A stretch of 64,000 nt of DNA from Cheiracanthium punctorium (taxonomy: Eukaryota; Arthropoda; Arachnida; Araneae; Cheiracanthiidae): NCBI GenBank assembly GCA_038373885.1, contig JAWZYV010006116.1, positions 134,001 to 198,000 of the forward strand, given 5' to 3'. This document shows, piece by piece, positions 1 through 11,579 of the stretch; position 1 is the stretch's first letter; each line of letters opens with the position of its first letter. Position numbers and translations under genes: made by a program. The notes under the pieces were generated by a model. It searched no databases, was not told the origin of the DNA, and saw only the letters and a program-made list of their open reading frames with translations.

Positions 1-2016
1 ACTTTTGAAAAATTTAGTGAAATCTTGCTATCGTCCTTGTAAACAAAAAGGTGGAGCGAATTTAAATGTGGAGATCTACCCTTAAATTTTTTTTATACAT
101 CGTAACATGAATATCGGATTTGTGTGCTTTGCTCGAAGCCCGCTTATAAATCCTTGTCAGATGGACGACACAAGGGGGGGGGTGCCTTCCGTGGGGGGGG
201 GGTTTCTAAGGTGTCCTAGCCCGTATTTACGCGAAGTTCTAATACATCAAATTACAGTGTACGTGGATCGTAAACGATTGGTATATGTAACTTTGCTGTA
301 CAACGAACGACAGCCGAATAAAGTGCAATTGGGCGTTTTTTTCCCCCGCCTTAGATGTACATTGCTAAATGTATCAAAATAGAAGATTTAATTTTTGACA
401 AATTGGAAACGCATGAAAATACAAAAGCTTTATTCGTGTATAGGAGCTTTTCAATCGCTGTTTTACTTAGCTTTGGAATTCACTGACAAATAAATTTAAA
501 ACACTAATCGCTGACTTTATGATGATTTGTTTCCATACTAAAAACTTATAAAAATTGTTTTAACTGTATGGCTTCTTTCGAGAACTGATTTTAAGATTTA
601 TTGAGTAACACAAAAGCAATAAGACTTGGATTCAGGCGACGTAATTCGTAGCTATTATCTGGGCTCAGTGGTTACAAAAACCATACGATTTGATGTCATT
701 TGGATTAAGCTTTTACTGAAATATTTTAATTTTTCCAATGAAAGATGCTTGATTTTTTTCAAACTAAAAGGGAACGGAAAACGAAACGAAACAATGCAAA
801 AAAAAAAAAAAAAAGCAAGAGCTGAAGTGTACATTCTCTATTCAAATAACTGTCGATATTATGTATATTTTTCGCAGAGAAAAATATATTAAGTAAAAAT
901 TTCAACTTACGACAGACTATAAACCATCTGACTTTTCGTGGTAGAATATTATTATTTTTTATTAGAATACCTTGCGTTTTGATCTTAATTAATCTTAAAA
1001 GTGTTAGATTATTTTTAAGATTAATTTATATGAAAAAAAAAATTACGTCGTTTTTTCCAAGCAATATTGAATTATAGGAAAATTAAGCAAAATCGAAAAG
1101 TAATTACTTAATGAATAAACATGATTAATATTAAATTAAATTAACTTTACAGTCTTTTCTTTAAAACGGAATCTAAAAAACCAATAACATTAGTCTAAAA
1201 AAAAAAAAAAAGAAATAAAATTAATGTAGAAATTTTTAATGAATAAGTTAAAAAAGAAGAATATTTTCTGAAGTAAGTTTTTTGTTATAATTAATAAGAT
1301 ATTTTCTCATTATCAGTGGAATTATTTTATTCTGAGGACTAGAATTAATTATCTAACTGAAATGACTGAAAACGGCTAATTTATAATTAAGACATAATTA
1401 CCTTTTCAAGATAATTATAATAAAAATTTCACTAGTGTTGGTTTGGGTCTTGAGAAATTCTATCTGCATTTCATAACATACTAAATTTAGTAAGAGGAAA
1501 AGCTATTATTTTTTTGTTCCGCAAATAAGTTTTATTGTCAGACGCATTTTTTAATCTTTCTTAAAATTTCATGTTCAGTTAAAGGATACATGCTTCAGGC
1601 AAACATGGAACAAGATAATATGTCACATGCTTTTGATGTATTTAGCTGTAAATCAAGAAATTGTGCACAGTAATATATATATATATATATATATAGTGTG
1701 TTTACTTGTAAGAAAATAATATTGTTATTATTTTATAGGTAAAAATCTTTTGTAATTTTAAGGGTCTTTAAATTGCCGTTTTCATCCAGAAAGCATAAAA
1801 ATAGTTTAAAAAAAGAAAACGATACATCATATGACATTATGATTACCGGGATTTGCGCAAGATATAGGAGGCTGATGATATATGCTACGAACTCAGATAT
1901 TTGGAAGAACTGTTATGCATAAGGTTAGGCGTGTAGTTTTGCCTGCATTAATACGACTCTTTAAGTTAGTAGTATTATTACTTAGAATATAATATCAAAA
2001 TAAATCGCTTATTTAT
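1..2016. other. AT-rich non-coding stretch
   Basis: No gene recognised. It holds A-tracts near 797-813 and 1197-1212, a TA run at 1672-1696, and a short piece of the SINE described at 34257-34472 (about 187-242). It could be an upstream intron of the monooxygenase gene or its 5' flank; the sequence does not decide. Confidence 0.5.
187..242 (-). repeat. SINE body fragment
   Basis: The stretch with gtcctagcccgtatttac and cgaagtt closely matches the + strand view of the SINE body at 34325-34365 (gtcctaacccgtatttac, then cgaagtt). The tRNA-like head is not present here. Two G-runs nearby suggest replication slippage. Confidence 0.6.
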
Positions 2017-2280
2017 TTATGCATATACTTCTCCTGGACGATTCACGAGGTAACTATCTTCGTCCCCTCCCGAAATCAAAAGCTCACAACTTAAGTTCCC
2101 TTCAGCTGTTTTTGGTCTTTTCGGGATATGTGGAGATACCTTTTGGAGGCCTTTTTGCTTGAAAGTGCCCCTCTTTTGTTTATCTAGTGGGAGAAAGTCT
2201 GAAACACTCCCACCAGGCAGCAAGACATTTTCATTCAGAGCAACGAAGTTATTACAAATGCAACATAATAATGTATACAT
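2017..2280 (-). CDS. Unrecognised 87-aa open frame
   Basis: An ATG-started frame with a balanced, protein-like composition. It has a Cys-rich start, a Lys-rich middle (K-Q-K-R-G, P-K-R-P-K) and an acidic G-G-D-E-D near the end. It matches no family I know, and no TIR or LTR borders it. It could be a remnant of a processed copy or of an unknown element. The stop lies in an ataaataaataa stretch that could be a degraded tail. No function is assigned. Confidence 0.2.
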   Translation of the reverse strand: MYTLLCCICNNFVALNENVLLPGGSVSDFLPLDKQKRGTFKQKGLQKVSPHIPKRPKTAEGNLSCELLISGGDEDSYLVNRPGEVYA

Positions 2281-2636
2281 AGCAGTTTAATTTTGGGAAT
2301 TAACTAATATCCTTATTACACTGATCTAGTTCATAACTATCTTACATAACCTCTTCGATTTCCTACAACCTGCAAACATGCACAACATTAACCAGGAGAC
2401 AGACCGAGTTGTATTTTGTTCCTGATGTCAATTGGCACTCTTTGACAGCGACAGCAATGGGAGGCCCTGTGGCTTATGAAAATCTTAAATCACTAAAGCT
2501 TACTTTAAAATATCGAGAACATTGTTATATCCGAAAATGTGTGCCTTTTCTTATGATAAGAATTTTTTTATTGATAAGAATTGATTCAATAATTTAAAGT
2601 ATTTATGCATATTGACTGACACCTGAAGTAGGAGAG

Positions 2637-4282
2637 ACTGGGGGCTAATGGGACAAAACAGTTTGTGTGCAAAATAAAATATTTCTATGAAAAGTTTGTA
2701 TACCACAGAAAGAAATCTGTAAAATTACATCTGTGAACAACAACAGGTCGACCGTTGCATTAAGTACTAAGCGTGAGAGCGCAATTGTTGTTTCTAGCAC
2801 ATCAAAGTAAGTTTTATATTTAATTTAATTTTTAAATCATTTAAACTGACTCTGACAGCGACAGCAATGGGAAGAATGATTTCCATTAATTTAATTAATG
2901 GAAAGAGTCTTTAAGATAGCAGATATCATATAGATTATGATAATATAAATCAAGCATTGTGTGATAGAACATGTGGTTTTCTATTCTTGAAATTCTGAAT
3001 TCTTACACTGTGGGTTTAATGGAATTCTTAGTATGGGGACTAATGGGATAGCTGAAAAGACAGTAAACCAGTTATTATTTTATAAAAATCTTGTTTTAGG
3101 TGTAAATAATGACTAAAAGTTGTTTCAAATTAAATAGGCCTAACTGGTTTTGTTTTTAAGAGATGTAGAGCTATATTGCATAGCATGTCTTTACAGAGCT
3201 CATCAACCGAGTTTAGTAGTTCAAAAGTTCCACTTGAAAATCATGCAACTTTTGAACATCTTTTTAAAAAAATTAATTTCACTAGACTCAGAAAATTTTA
3301 GAATGACTCTTTACAAATTGTATTGTGAACTGACACTGACAGTGAATCTATAGGAGTTACGAAATGGTCAGAAAAAAATGCTGAACATACGGAATTTCGC
3401 GATATCTCCTAAAACAGGTATAAATTCCATTTCATTTTTGAAGGCAATTTTTGTCTTATTTATGAATTTTTCCTGAAACATACAGCTTTACTGTTAGTGT
3501 CAGTCCATAATGCATGGGGTGAAGAAGCATTATTAATTTTTTTAACATCATCGGTTTGTTTTTGAAGCTGTTCAAAAGTTCTGTGACGACGATAACACTT
3601 CAGGTAGAACATCCTTAATGGTGCAATATCCAAGATAAGTTTTAAAAAAATTTAATATTAATAACTTTGCTCCAGTTAAATTTTCAAGGAAAGCGAAAAG
3701 TGTTCCCTTACATTGAAATGATTAGTGAGATTAGCAATGATGAAATGCTTGTGAACTACCTAAGGAAAAAAAATTGACTGGTTTTAAATTCGTATAACCA
3801 GAAGGAAAAGATAAGCATTGGGCTGATATTGTTAGCTGACATAGTGTCGAAATTGCCACTACCTAAAATTGACAAACAAACTATGCGATAATTTTGAGTT
3901 TTGATTTTTCTCTATTTTTCTCTTAAATAATAAATCAAAAATTAAAAAAAATATGAAAGAGCATTGGTATTAATATTTCATAATTAGATTCCCATTCATA
4001 ATTTAGTTGTCATTAGTTTTTTGCACAAAATTTATAATTTTTTATATTTGTCCCATTAGTCCTACTTCATGTCCCATTAGATCTCATACATGGGGGCTAA
4101 TAGAACAGTGATATAATTTCAGAAATCGTTTTCTCTTTTTTAATTAATAGGTCTTTTAAATTACATAAGCATTTTCTCGTAATCACATGTACATGCTTTA
4201 ATTTAGTAAATTTTTTTTAAATATCTTCATATTTAACTGAAGTACAGCTTACATTAAAAAAGTGCCCCGTTATCCCCAGTTC
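2637..4282. mobile_element. Unclassified inverted-repeat element rich in 'gggctaatgggac'
   Basis: The left end reads ACTGGGGGCTAATGGGAC and the right end, reversed, ACTGGGGATAACGGGGCAC. Internal copies of the same word lie near 3032 (ggggactaatgggat) and near 4050-4105 (gtcccattag twice, gggggctaatag). A lone relative occurs at 53738-53755. No transposase was found and I could not define a target duplication. A 19-bp word, gacagcgacagcaatggga, occurs both just outside (2444) and inside (2855). Confidence 0.45.
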
Positions 4283-4400
4283 TCATTTACAATGGGAACA
4301 TTCATATTTATCAATGAGTAAAAATATTGGTTTATAAAATGTGAAAATTGGTATAAATTATACACGTCGTTACATTCGACTTTCAGAGCAATGTGTTCAG

Positions 4401-4513
4401 TTAAAATAACTAAAACTTTGTAAAATAACACACATAAAAGATACTAATGAAGCCATTTAGCTTGATAAGTATCTTTTATCTGTGTTATTTTACAAAGTTT
4501 TAATTATTTTATC
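4401..4513. repeat. Long hairpin (45-bp arms, 23-bp loop)
   Basis: The arms at 4401-4445 and 4469-4513 are inverted copies with only a few mismatches, both holding aaactttgtaaaataacaca. A half-copy of one arm is at about 19711-19737. This looks like a small foldback MITE. Confidence 0.6.
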
Positions 4514-5105
4514 TTTTAAACACTAGTTCTTTGAGTGTTTTTTGTTAGTGTGTTAAGTATTGAGATTCTACATTTTGCAGATATTGATTTAAAATGTTTT
4601 TATCACAGGAATTGCTGTATTGGAATTAAATTGCGTGTTACAAATTGAATGAGTATATTGAGATAAAAAGGATTTAAGTGAAAAGTTCCAAGAGAGAATA
4701 TAAACTAGATGAAACTTATCAAAATTATAAGGGTTAGAATCTTGATGGCTCTACAGAAAATAATAAGCAGAACTTCACTAAAATATTAGATTTTAAAAAA
4801 TACTGTTTAGTAATGGTTAAGCAATATGTAAAGAGAGAGGGGAGCAGTGGCGGCTCGTGGGATACAGCAAGTACTGCCGGGCTGCACTTGAAATTATCAG
4901 CACATACTTTAAAATAATTTATTTTCTTAAATTCAGATTAGAATTATGGAATTCCTATGGTAAATTTTTAAAAAATCTAAAAAAAACGTATTGTAGTAAC
5001 TCCCGGATCGCTCATTCAGAAAAAATACCCCTTTAATCTTCCCGCAATTCAACTGCGAAAATCGTTGGTACAGCCCTCAGAGCGAATAAACAAATTGGCA
5101 GCACC

Positions 5106-5119
5106 GTTACCATGGTAAC
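5106..5119. promoter_or_regulatory. Perfect palindromic X-box (RFX-type site)
   Basis: GTTACCATGGTAAC is a perfect 14-bp palindrome that fits the RFX consensus GTNRCC-(N)-RGYAAC with a two-base spacer. It lies in the 5' part of the hAT element, about 560 bp before the transposase remnant. Binding is inferred from sequence only. Confidence 0.3.
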
Positions 5120-5284
5120 GACTACGTAAGCAGCCTCTCTGGCATAGGATAGCAGGGGTATGTAGCTAAGACTCAGCTGAAGAAAGGTTTTCTGACTCCG
5201 GCTGCACTTGTGAATTCGTCTAACTGATTGGCTCGGACGACAAGTGAGGGAGAGAATAAGACACAGAGAATATATGTTTTAGCC

Positions 5285-5559
5285 CAGCGTTTCTCAACCT
5301 GGGGGGGCGCCCCCCCGCAGAACGTTTGCAGGGGGGGCGCGAGAAAAACTAAAGAGCAAGTAGTGATGCATGTTTTTAAAAAATCATCTTATTTATTCTC
5401 ATTTTTACTGAAAAATATATCCATTTTCGCTTAAAATGTTCGTTATTAAAGATTAAACAACTCAATGTATGCTGAAAAACGTGAGGGGGGGAGCGCCACT
5501 GTAAGTTAGCCTTTGTTGGGGGTGAGGGGGGGACGACGTAAAAAGGTTGAGAACCACTG
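5285..5559. mobile_element. hAT MITE with CAG-NGTTCTCAACC ends
   Basis: The left end is CAGCGTTTCTCAACCTGG and the right end, reversed, CAGTGGTTCTCAACCTTTTT, a well-known hAT terminus. The target duplication is TTTTAGCC (5277-5284) and TTCTAGCC (5560-5567), with one mismatch. It has no coding capacity and G/C-homopolymer-rich subterminal DNA. It inserted into the larger hAT element. Confidence 0.85.
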
Positions 5560-5674
5560 TTCTAGCCCATTCTAACGGAAACAATAGGTTTGTCTGGGAA
5601 GATTGAAAGTTTTTAGCTTTATGTGTTACTGTGTCCATGTGTTATTGGAATCTATGATTTAACCGTTTTGAAAC

Positions 5675-5970
5675 ATGGAGGCCCGTTATTATCCAGTTTG
5701 CGTCTTGCTTGAAACTCCGTTTAACATATGGAAAGAAGATGATAAACGACAACCACTTAGAGAAAATAGACCGACACCAAAATTGTCCATTCATAACAAA
5801 AAGCAGGTTCGTCTCAGCATGGTCGTAGCTTCCATTCATCATGATATGCACTATTCTCGTGGCTGTGTGGCAGTTTTTATTTGCAAAAAAATGTTTTGTT
5901 GGCCGTGTTTAATCGTTGAGATAAAAAAAGAGCGTTTGGAATGATACTGGATATGATGTCCATTTTATGG
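5675..5970 (+). pseudogene. hAT transposase N-terminal fragment (TTF-type zinc finger, ZMYM1-like)
   Basis: The frame includes R-P-T-P-K-L near the start and K-K-M-F-C-W-P-C-L-I at about residues 71-80. F-C-W-P-C-L is the hallmark Cys pair of the TTF zinc finger in hAT (Tip100/ZMYM1-like) transposases. The frame stops after 89 residues, and the next bases in another frame (Y-W) suggest a frameshift. The DDE and dimerisation regions are missing from this element. A C-terminal half of a similar transposase is at 58599-59926. Confidence 0.6.
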
Positions 5971-7483
5971 AAGTAAAATAGGATCTCTTACATTTTTTAT
6001 GTAATTTCTTTTTTTTAATCCTGGGTGAGAGCTTAATCCGCCAGCTTTCGAATTCAGTAACAAAAATTTTCCATTCGGGTCATTCTACGTCAAATCAAAC
6101 ACATAACTGGAGAAAGTTCACCACAACAACTTAGATTTTCCTGAAATTTTATATAGAGGATTTATGGGCTAAGATATCAACAAATCTCAATTTTGAAGTT
6201 TCTACGATAGTTAATTACAGAGAAATTAATTATGCAAATTTTTAAGGTTTCTGCAAGATGTGCCAACTTTTTTCTTAATTCCTTAAATTACTCCTTACCT
6301 GTAAAAGTTACTGAAGTGAAATTTTGTTTCTAGGAGTAACTTTTTACGCTGATTCCAAAAATGTTATCGAAATTTGCGCATCTTCTACAGTGAACTCATG
6401 AGCCTCGCATTTGCTAAAAAACATCATGAATTTTTTTCGGCATGTCTGATCACAGACACATGTTTTAAATTTTTATGTATTGTTAAGATAGAATAACCCT
6501 ACATCCCCAAAAAATTTCATCTTGGCATTCTGCTCAGGAGCAGAGAAAAAGAAATTGTATGTATGTACCTATATATGAGGATTTCCATATGCAACACTTA
6601 TACTGAACATAAAAAAATTCAGAAGCGTTAGTCAATTTTATTATGTCTTTTAAATTGATATCAGAAATTTAACTACTACTTCAGGCATTTGCAAAAACTG
6701 GAAAATATATCGAAGTGAAAATATATCATCGGAAAACGTAAAACAAACAAACAACAAAAAATGCATGTCACACAGTGATAAATTCAAAATTTTAACTTTA
6801 GAATTCTTTTTAATTCTTTTAATTTAACCCTGTTCTTTTTGGCAGTCATCCATCAGCCAATAAATCTTTGGAATTCTGTATAACATTCAAGTCAATAGAA
6901 GGAACTAAGTTTATTGAAGGAATTGAATTCCTGTAAGTTACAGTACTTATTTACCTTTACCAGAATGCGAACAAAATTGCGCTTTGGCTAGTTTTGTGAA
7001 TGGATACAGCAATTTGAAATGGGTGTTACTGTATACTGTATTACATTTTTATTGTTACAACAAGTAGTATAGCAATGTCAGGCACATTATCAAATTGCAC
7101 ATTTGATGATATATTGCAGAATAAATGTAACCAGTTCATGTAACCAGTTATTCACAGCAAACTTTTTCGCCTATCCTCCTGGGAGGATTATATTTGAAAT
7201 GTTCTGAAATCGAATTTTAGGCATTCTTGAGTGTTGTGTATTTTACAGCAAGAATTTTATCGATATCTCTTTTCTTCTTTGAGATGCCGCAGAATATGTG
7301 AAAACAACATTTTGGGCCTTTATCCTCCATAAATTACGAATTTTGGAAAATACTCTCTAATCTAGCACCTACGCTATAAAATCCCACTCGTGCTAAATTT
7401 CGAGTTATTAGCTTCAGTAGTTTTGGCTAGGGAAAATATTGACTTACGGAAAACGGATAGAACTTTCCTGTAGACCTAATATA

Positions 7484-8885
7484 CACTCTATAAACAATAA
7501 ATCGACGCACCAAGAAGGAGGTGTCCGATTGAGACGAAAATTGGTTGATAGGAAGACAATGTACAGAATAGTAAATGATTAAAATTTCAGAACAATTGAA
7601 TAATTTATTTCAGAGTTACAGTAACAAGTTCAATAAGATGTTGACCCGCCGCTAGCCTGGATACAAGCTGCCACACAGCGTGGCATAGACCGATAAAGCT
7701 CCCAGATGGTCTCCTGAGGTATTTCCTGCTAAATTTGATCCAATTGTCGAACGAGGTCAACAACAGTCCGTGTCAGATGCAATCGCCTTCCCATCATATC
7801 CCAGACATGCTCGATGGGAGAGAGATCTGGCGATCTGGCAGGCCAAGGAAGAGTTTGACAAGCTTGAAGACAGTTTAGAGCAACACGAGCCGTATGTGGT
7901 CTGGCATTGTCCTGCTGAAAAACCAGCCCAGGGCACTGCAAAAGGAACGGTAGCAAAACAGGTATTAGGATGTCGTCCACGTACCACTGTGCAGTAAGTG
8001 TACCTCTAATGACGACGGAAAGGGTCCGGCTGTCAAAGGAAATGACACCCCAGACCATAATGCCTTGTTGAGGGCCGATGTGGCGTGCAATAGTGAAAGC
8101 AGTATCCCCCCTCTGCCCTGGGCGTCTCTAAACACGTCTTCGATGATCGTCAGGACACAGTTGGAAGCGAGATTCCTCACTAAAGACTATACGTCCCCAG
8201 TTGGCATCATTCCAACCTGCTAGAGCCCTGCACCACTGTAATCTGGCTCGGCAGTGTGCAGGCGTGTGTGGCAGGTGGCGTAACGGTCGGCGCGAGCGTA
8301 GATTTCGCTCTCTCAACCGTCTGTGAATGGTCATGATGGACACTGGTGTTTGGGTTGAACGTCTGATGGTTGATAGAGATGAAGAAGGCGCTGTGGCAGC
8401 TGATCGGACCATCACTCTGTCCTCACGATCTGTTGTAGCCCTAGGTCGACCGCTACCATCCTGACGCTGCACTGCCATTTTCCACCCATCCTTGTCAGCA
8501 TCTTCGAATCGTCGCATCGCTTCGACTCAAATGACGAGCGATTCTCCGATGAGTCCAACCGGCCTCTTTCAATTCAATGATACGACCGCTGTCAAACTTT
8601 GACAGTTGCTCGTAATGAGCACGAATCCTGCAGCGAGGCATTTTTTAAGTTGTTGAAAGGTTATTTGAATCGCAATCAAACCGAAAGTTTTAACAACCGT
8701 TGAAGAACTGCTCCTTATATACGTCTGCTGGATGCGCAGTTCCGATGCGCTAGAGATCAAACTATTCATTCATTGGACACCAAATTTGAATCATTTGCAT
8801 ATGTGTTCAAAACATTCATGCATGCGAAATTTCAAAGAAATCGGATGATTGTTTCTTGGTGCTTCGATTTTTTTGTTATAGAGTG
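7484..8885 (-). mobile_element. Tc1-like element (1.4 kb), TA target site
   Basis: The ends begin CACTCTATAA on both sides; the TIRs share aatcgacgcaccaagaa (left) and aatcgaagcaccaagaa (right, reversed). TA flanks both ends (7482-7483 and 8886-8887). It encodes a broken transposase on the - strand and is inserted between the arms of the long-inverted-repeat element. Confidence 0.92.
7630..8641 (-). pseudogene. Tc1 transposase (DD34E), disrupted
   Basis: From the ATG at 8641, reading down, the product shows the paired-like HTH (I-I-E-L-K-E-A-G-W), the G-R-P-R-A linker and S-E-E-S-R-F at the first Asp position region. It continues with V-F-Q-Q-D-N-A-R-P-H-T-A for the second Asp and S-P-D-L-S-P-I-E-H-V-W-D for the final Glu. 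It ends G-G-S-T-S-Y at 7630. A Trp codon is now TGA near 8500, the frame shifts between the HTH and linker and again in the catalytic domain, and Gln appears as TAG near 7728. The catalytic residues survive but the gene cannot give a full product. Confidence 0.9.
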
Positions 8886-9540
8886 TATATATACATATAT
8901 ATGCTTTACTAAACGTTGTTCTTTCATTGTCTGATGTATGACTGCCGAAAACAACAGGGTTAAATTAAAAATAATTCTAAATTTTAACTTGAGAATTCTT
9001 TTTAATTTAACACTGTTTTACATGCATTTTTTGTTGTTTGTTTGTTTTACGTTTTCCGATGCAAGCACTTTGATATATTTTCCAGTTTTTGCAAATGCCT
9101 GGAGTAGTAGTTAAACTTCTGATATCAATTTAAGAGACATAGGAAAATTTACTAACGCTTCTGAATTTTCTCATCTTTAGTATAAATGTTGCATCTGAAA
9201 ATCCTCATACATAGGTACATACATACGATTTTTTTTCTCTGCTCCTGAGCAGAAAACCAAGATGAAATTATTTTGGGATGTAGGATTATTCCGTCTTAAT
9301 AACATATAAAAATTTAATGCATTTGTCTGTGATCAGACATGCTGAAAAAAATTCATGATGTTTTTTAGCAAATGCAGTGCTTATGCATAAACTATAGTAA
9401 ATACGCAAATTTCGATAACATTTTTGGAATTAGCGTAAAAAGTTACTCCTAGAAACAAAATTTCACTTCAGTAACTTTTACAGGTAAGGAGTTATTTAAG
9501 GAATTGAGAAAAAAGTTGGCGCATCTTGCAGAAACCTTAA

Positions 9541-9628
9541 AAATTTGCATAATGAATTTCTCTGTAATTACAGAGAAATTCATTATGCAAATTTCTCTGT
9601 TCTACGATAGTTAATTAACTATCGTAGA
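9541..9628. repeat. Two adjacent perfect palindromes (54 bp and 28 bp)
   Basis: 9541-9594 is a perfect zero-loop palindrome centred on gtaattac, and 9601-9628 is a perfect palindrome centred on ttaa. They lie in the right arm of the long-inverted-repeat element. The left arm has only one copy of each half (near 6207-6240), so they arose by inverted duplication within the right arm. Confidence 0.85.
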
Positions 9629-9834
9629 AACTTCAAAATTGAGATTTGTTGATATCTTAGCCCATAAATCCTCTATATAAAATTTGAGAAAAATCTAAGT
9701 TGGTGTGGTGAACTGCACTGTTTGATCTGACATGGAATGACCCATTCCTGTCCGGAGGACGGGGGCGGTGTGGGGGGGGCATATGTTTCCGGCTGCACTA
9801 ACATTTTTGACCACGGGCCGCCACTGGAGGGGAG

Positions 9835-11574
9835 TTATATCCGGCCATAGAATTGGCACTGACTGTTAACTCACATATCCGAGAAGCTTTAAGTAAGGAA
9901 ATACTAACAGTTTTAAAAGGAAATGCATTTTTGAACATTATTGAATTTGTCTCAAGTTTCCGGAAAAGCTTCTTTATTTAAAAAATAAATAAATAATGTT
10001 AATCGATTTTTATCCTTTTTTTAGAAATCATTTATTTATTTATCTATTTTGAGAAGGAAAAAAAATTTAAACTTGTTACTATGTCAAAATTGTAATCATT
10101 CAGTCAAAAAAAGTTTTTGTTGGCTCTGGTTCGAACACGACAACTTTTGAATAAAACTTTCTATAAGCATTAAGTAGCATGGTCCGGGAGTCTCACATGC
10201 TCAAATGTGTTGGTTTTGGTCTTACATTTGGACTTACAGATATTAATAACAGGTGTGCACTTGGCAATTAAGCATTCGCCACTACAACGACCCGAAGGTA
10301 TTCTATTATGGGGGCACCCAATGGATATACATAGGTATAGTAGATTTATACGTATACAGGTGCAACAAAATTCATAAAATGCGAGGTAAGGTAGTGGGCC
10401 GGAGGGGATCTCTCTTGGATTTCAACAATTCTTCCATCATAGAGGATGTGCTATATTGTTTTTATGCATGTATCCCACAACATCTTGTTAACATTATAAC
10501 ATTGTTTCAATTTATGTTTTGTGAAACTTAAGTTTTGTAAAATTCTGTGACTTAGTAATTTGACTTTTAATAAAATTTAAAATGTAGCACAAAAGAATAA
10601 GTTACATATTAATAAAATGCATAAAAGAGATTTTTCTTACTCTTTAAAAATTTGTGGTACTGGTAATAAATTTTTAAAATTGGGTGTCCCAGTTGTCTCA
10701 TGGTTAGAGCAACTGCGTCACCAGAATTTAGGGGTAATGGGCCACTTACCCTGACCAATTTGTTCCTGATCATGGCCCAGAAGAAAGTGAGGTCCTCTTA
10801 TACGATACCTGTATATACTACCTTAGAAGATATTGTGTTGAAACTAAGCAAACAGGCATCCTAAGCTATTGTTCTAAATACATATTTCAGGGTACAATGT
10901 GTTCTGAATTTCTTTTTAATATAAGCTACTTGGTAATTCCTTTCAGTTACTTTATTAATTGTCGCATAAGAACGTACAAAACATAATTAAAATTTTTTAA
11001 TATAACGAGAATGAAAAAGAAGAAATTACACTTTACCTTTATATAAGTGGAAGTAATTGAATTTGCAAGATTTGATTGTGCGTTAAAATGAAATTGAAAG
11101 AAAATATGTAAAATTGATTTTCTTTTTCTGAAATAAGAATGTTGATTTTTAGACAGTTTTTATCAAACAAATCCTGTTAGTTTTTTTGAATAATAAAAAA
11201 GTCTTATTAATTCATACAGATGTGTGAACTATATCTAAATGTACTTTATCCAACAAATCTTACATGTTAATGTAAAATTCTACTCGAAATTATTTTTATG
11301 GACTAATTAAATTAAAGTCTGTAAATTTTGAGTAGACATGTACTATTATGAATGTATTGGAACTACAATATAAATCACCTGTAGTATTATAAACATTAAT
11401 TTAGTTTGGAATTCAATGTTTAAATATATTTTGACTTATGTGTAAAACTTAAAATATTAAAAAAAGAGAAAAATAATTAAAGTTGTTGTATAGAAGCATA
11501 TTTTGAAGGCCACATGAATTAGTATACTCTTTCATGCAATTCTCAAAAGAAAATCGCAACAAAAAATTGTAATA
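9835..11574. other. Non-coding stretch with a possible SINE
   Basis: No gene. At about 10684-10870 there is a tRNA-like start (gtcccagttgtctcatggtt, then agagcaact) that resembles a SINE head with a D-arm, but no B box was found. At about 10126-10137 a lone B-box-like ggttcgaacac occurs. The rest is AT-rich. Confidence 0.35.
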
Positions 11575-11579
11575 ATGAG

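Larger units (their letters stand above)
6077..9743. mobile_element. Unclassified DNA element with ~0.8-kb terminal inverted repeats
   Basis: The arms at 6077-6856 and 8931-9743 are inverted copies over nearly their whole length, beginning GGGTCATTCTACGTCAAATC and, reversed, GGGTCATTCCATGTCAGATC. The tetramer ATTC flanks both sides (6073-6076 and 9744-9747), giving a possible 4-bp target duplication. Subtracting the Tc1 at 7484-8885, the spacer is about 670 bp and has no recognisable transposase. It lies inside the hAT element. The family could not be assigned; a 4-bp duplication is compatible with, for example, Sola, but that is only a suggestion. Confidence 0.75.
4845..9826 (+). mobile_element. 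hAT-superfamily element, 8-bp TSD, carrying nested insertions
   Basis: The ends are CAGTGGCGGCTCGTGG and, reversed, CAGTGGCGGCCCGTGG, flanked by a perfect 8-bp duplication GAGGGGAG at 4837-4844 and 9827-9834. CAG ends plus an 8-bp duplication are hAT hallmarks. A TTF-type zinc-finger fragment of a hAT transposase remains at 5675-5970. The rest of the transposase is gone; the bulk of the 4982 bp is a nested element at 6077-9743, which itself contains a Tc1. The perfect duplication suggests a fairly recent arrival as a unit, or good preservation. Confidence 0.88.

Noticed and set aside
5675..5944. Possible upstream monooxygenase exon because of an I-H-H pair
   Set aside because: The same frame contains F-C-W-P-C-L of the hAT TTF finger and lies between hAT ends, so it is transposase; the His pair has no surrounding DBH-family context.
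8128..8517. Frame as a stand-alone gene
   Set aside because: It is the middle of the Tc1 transposase pseudogene, between two frame breaks.
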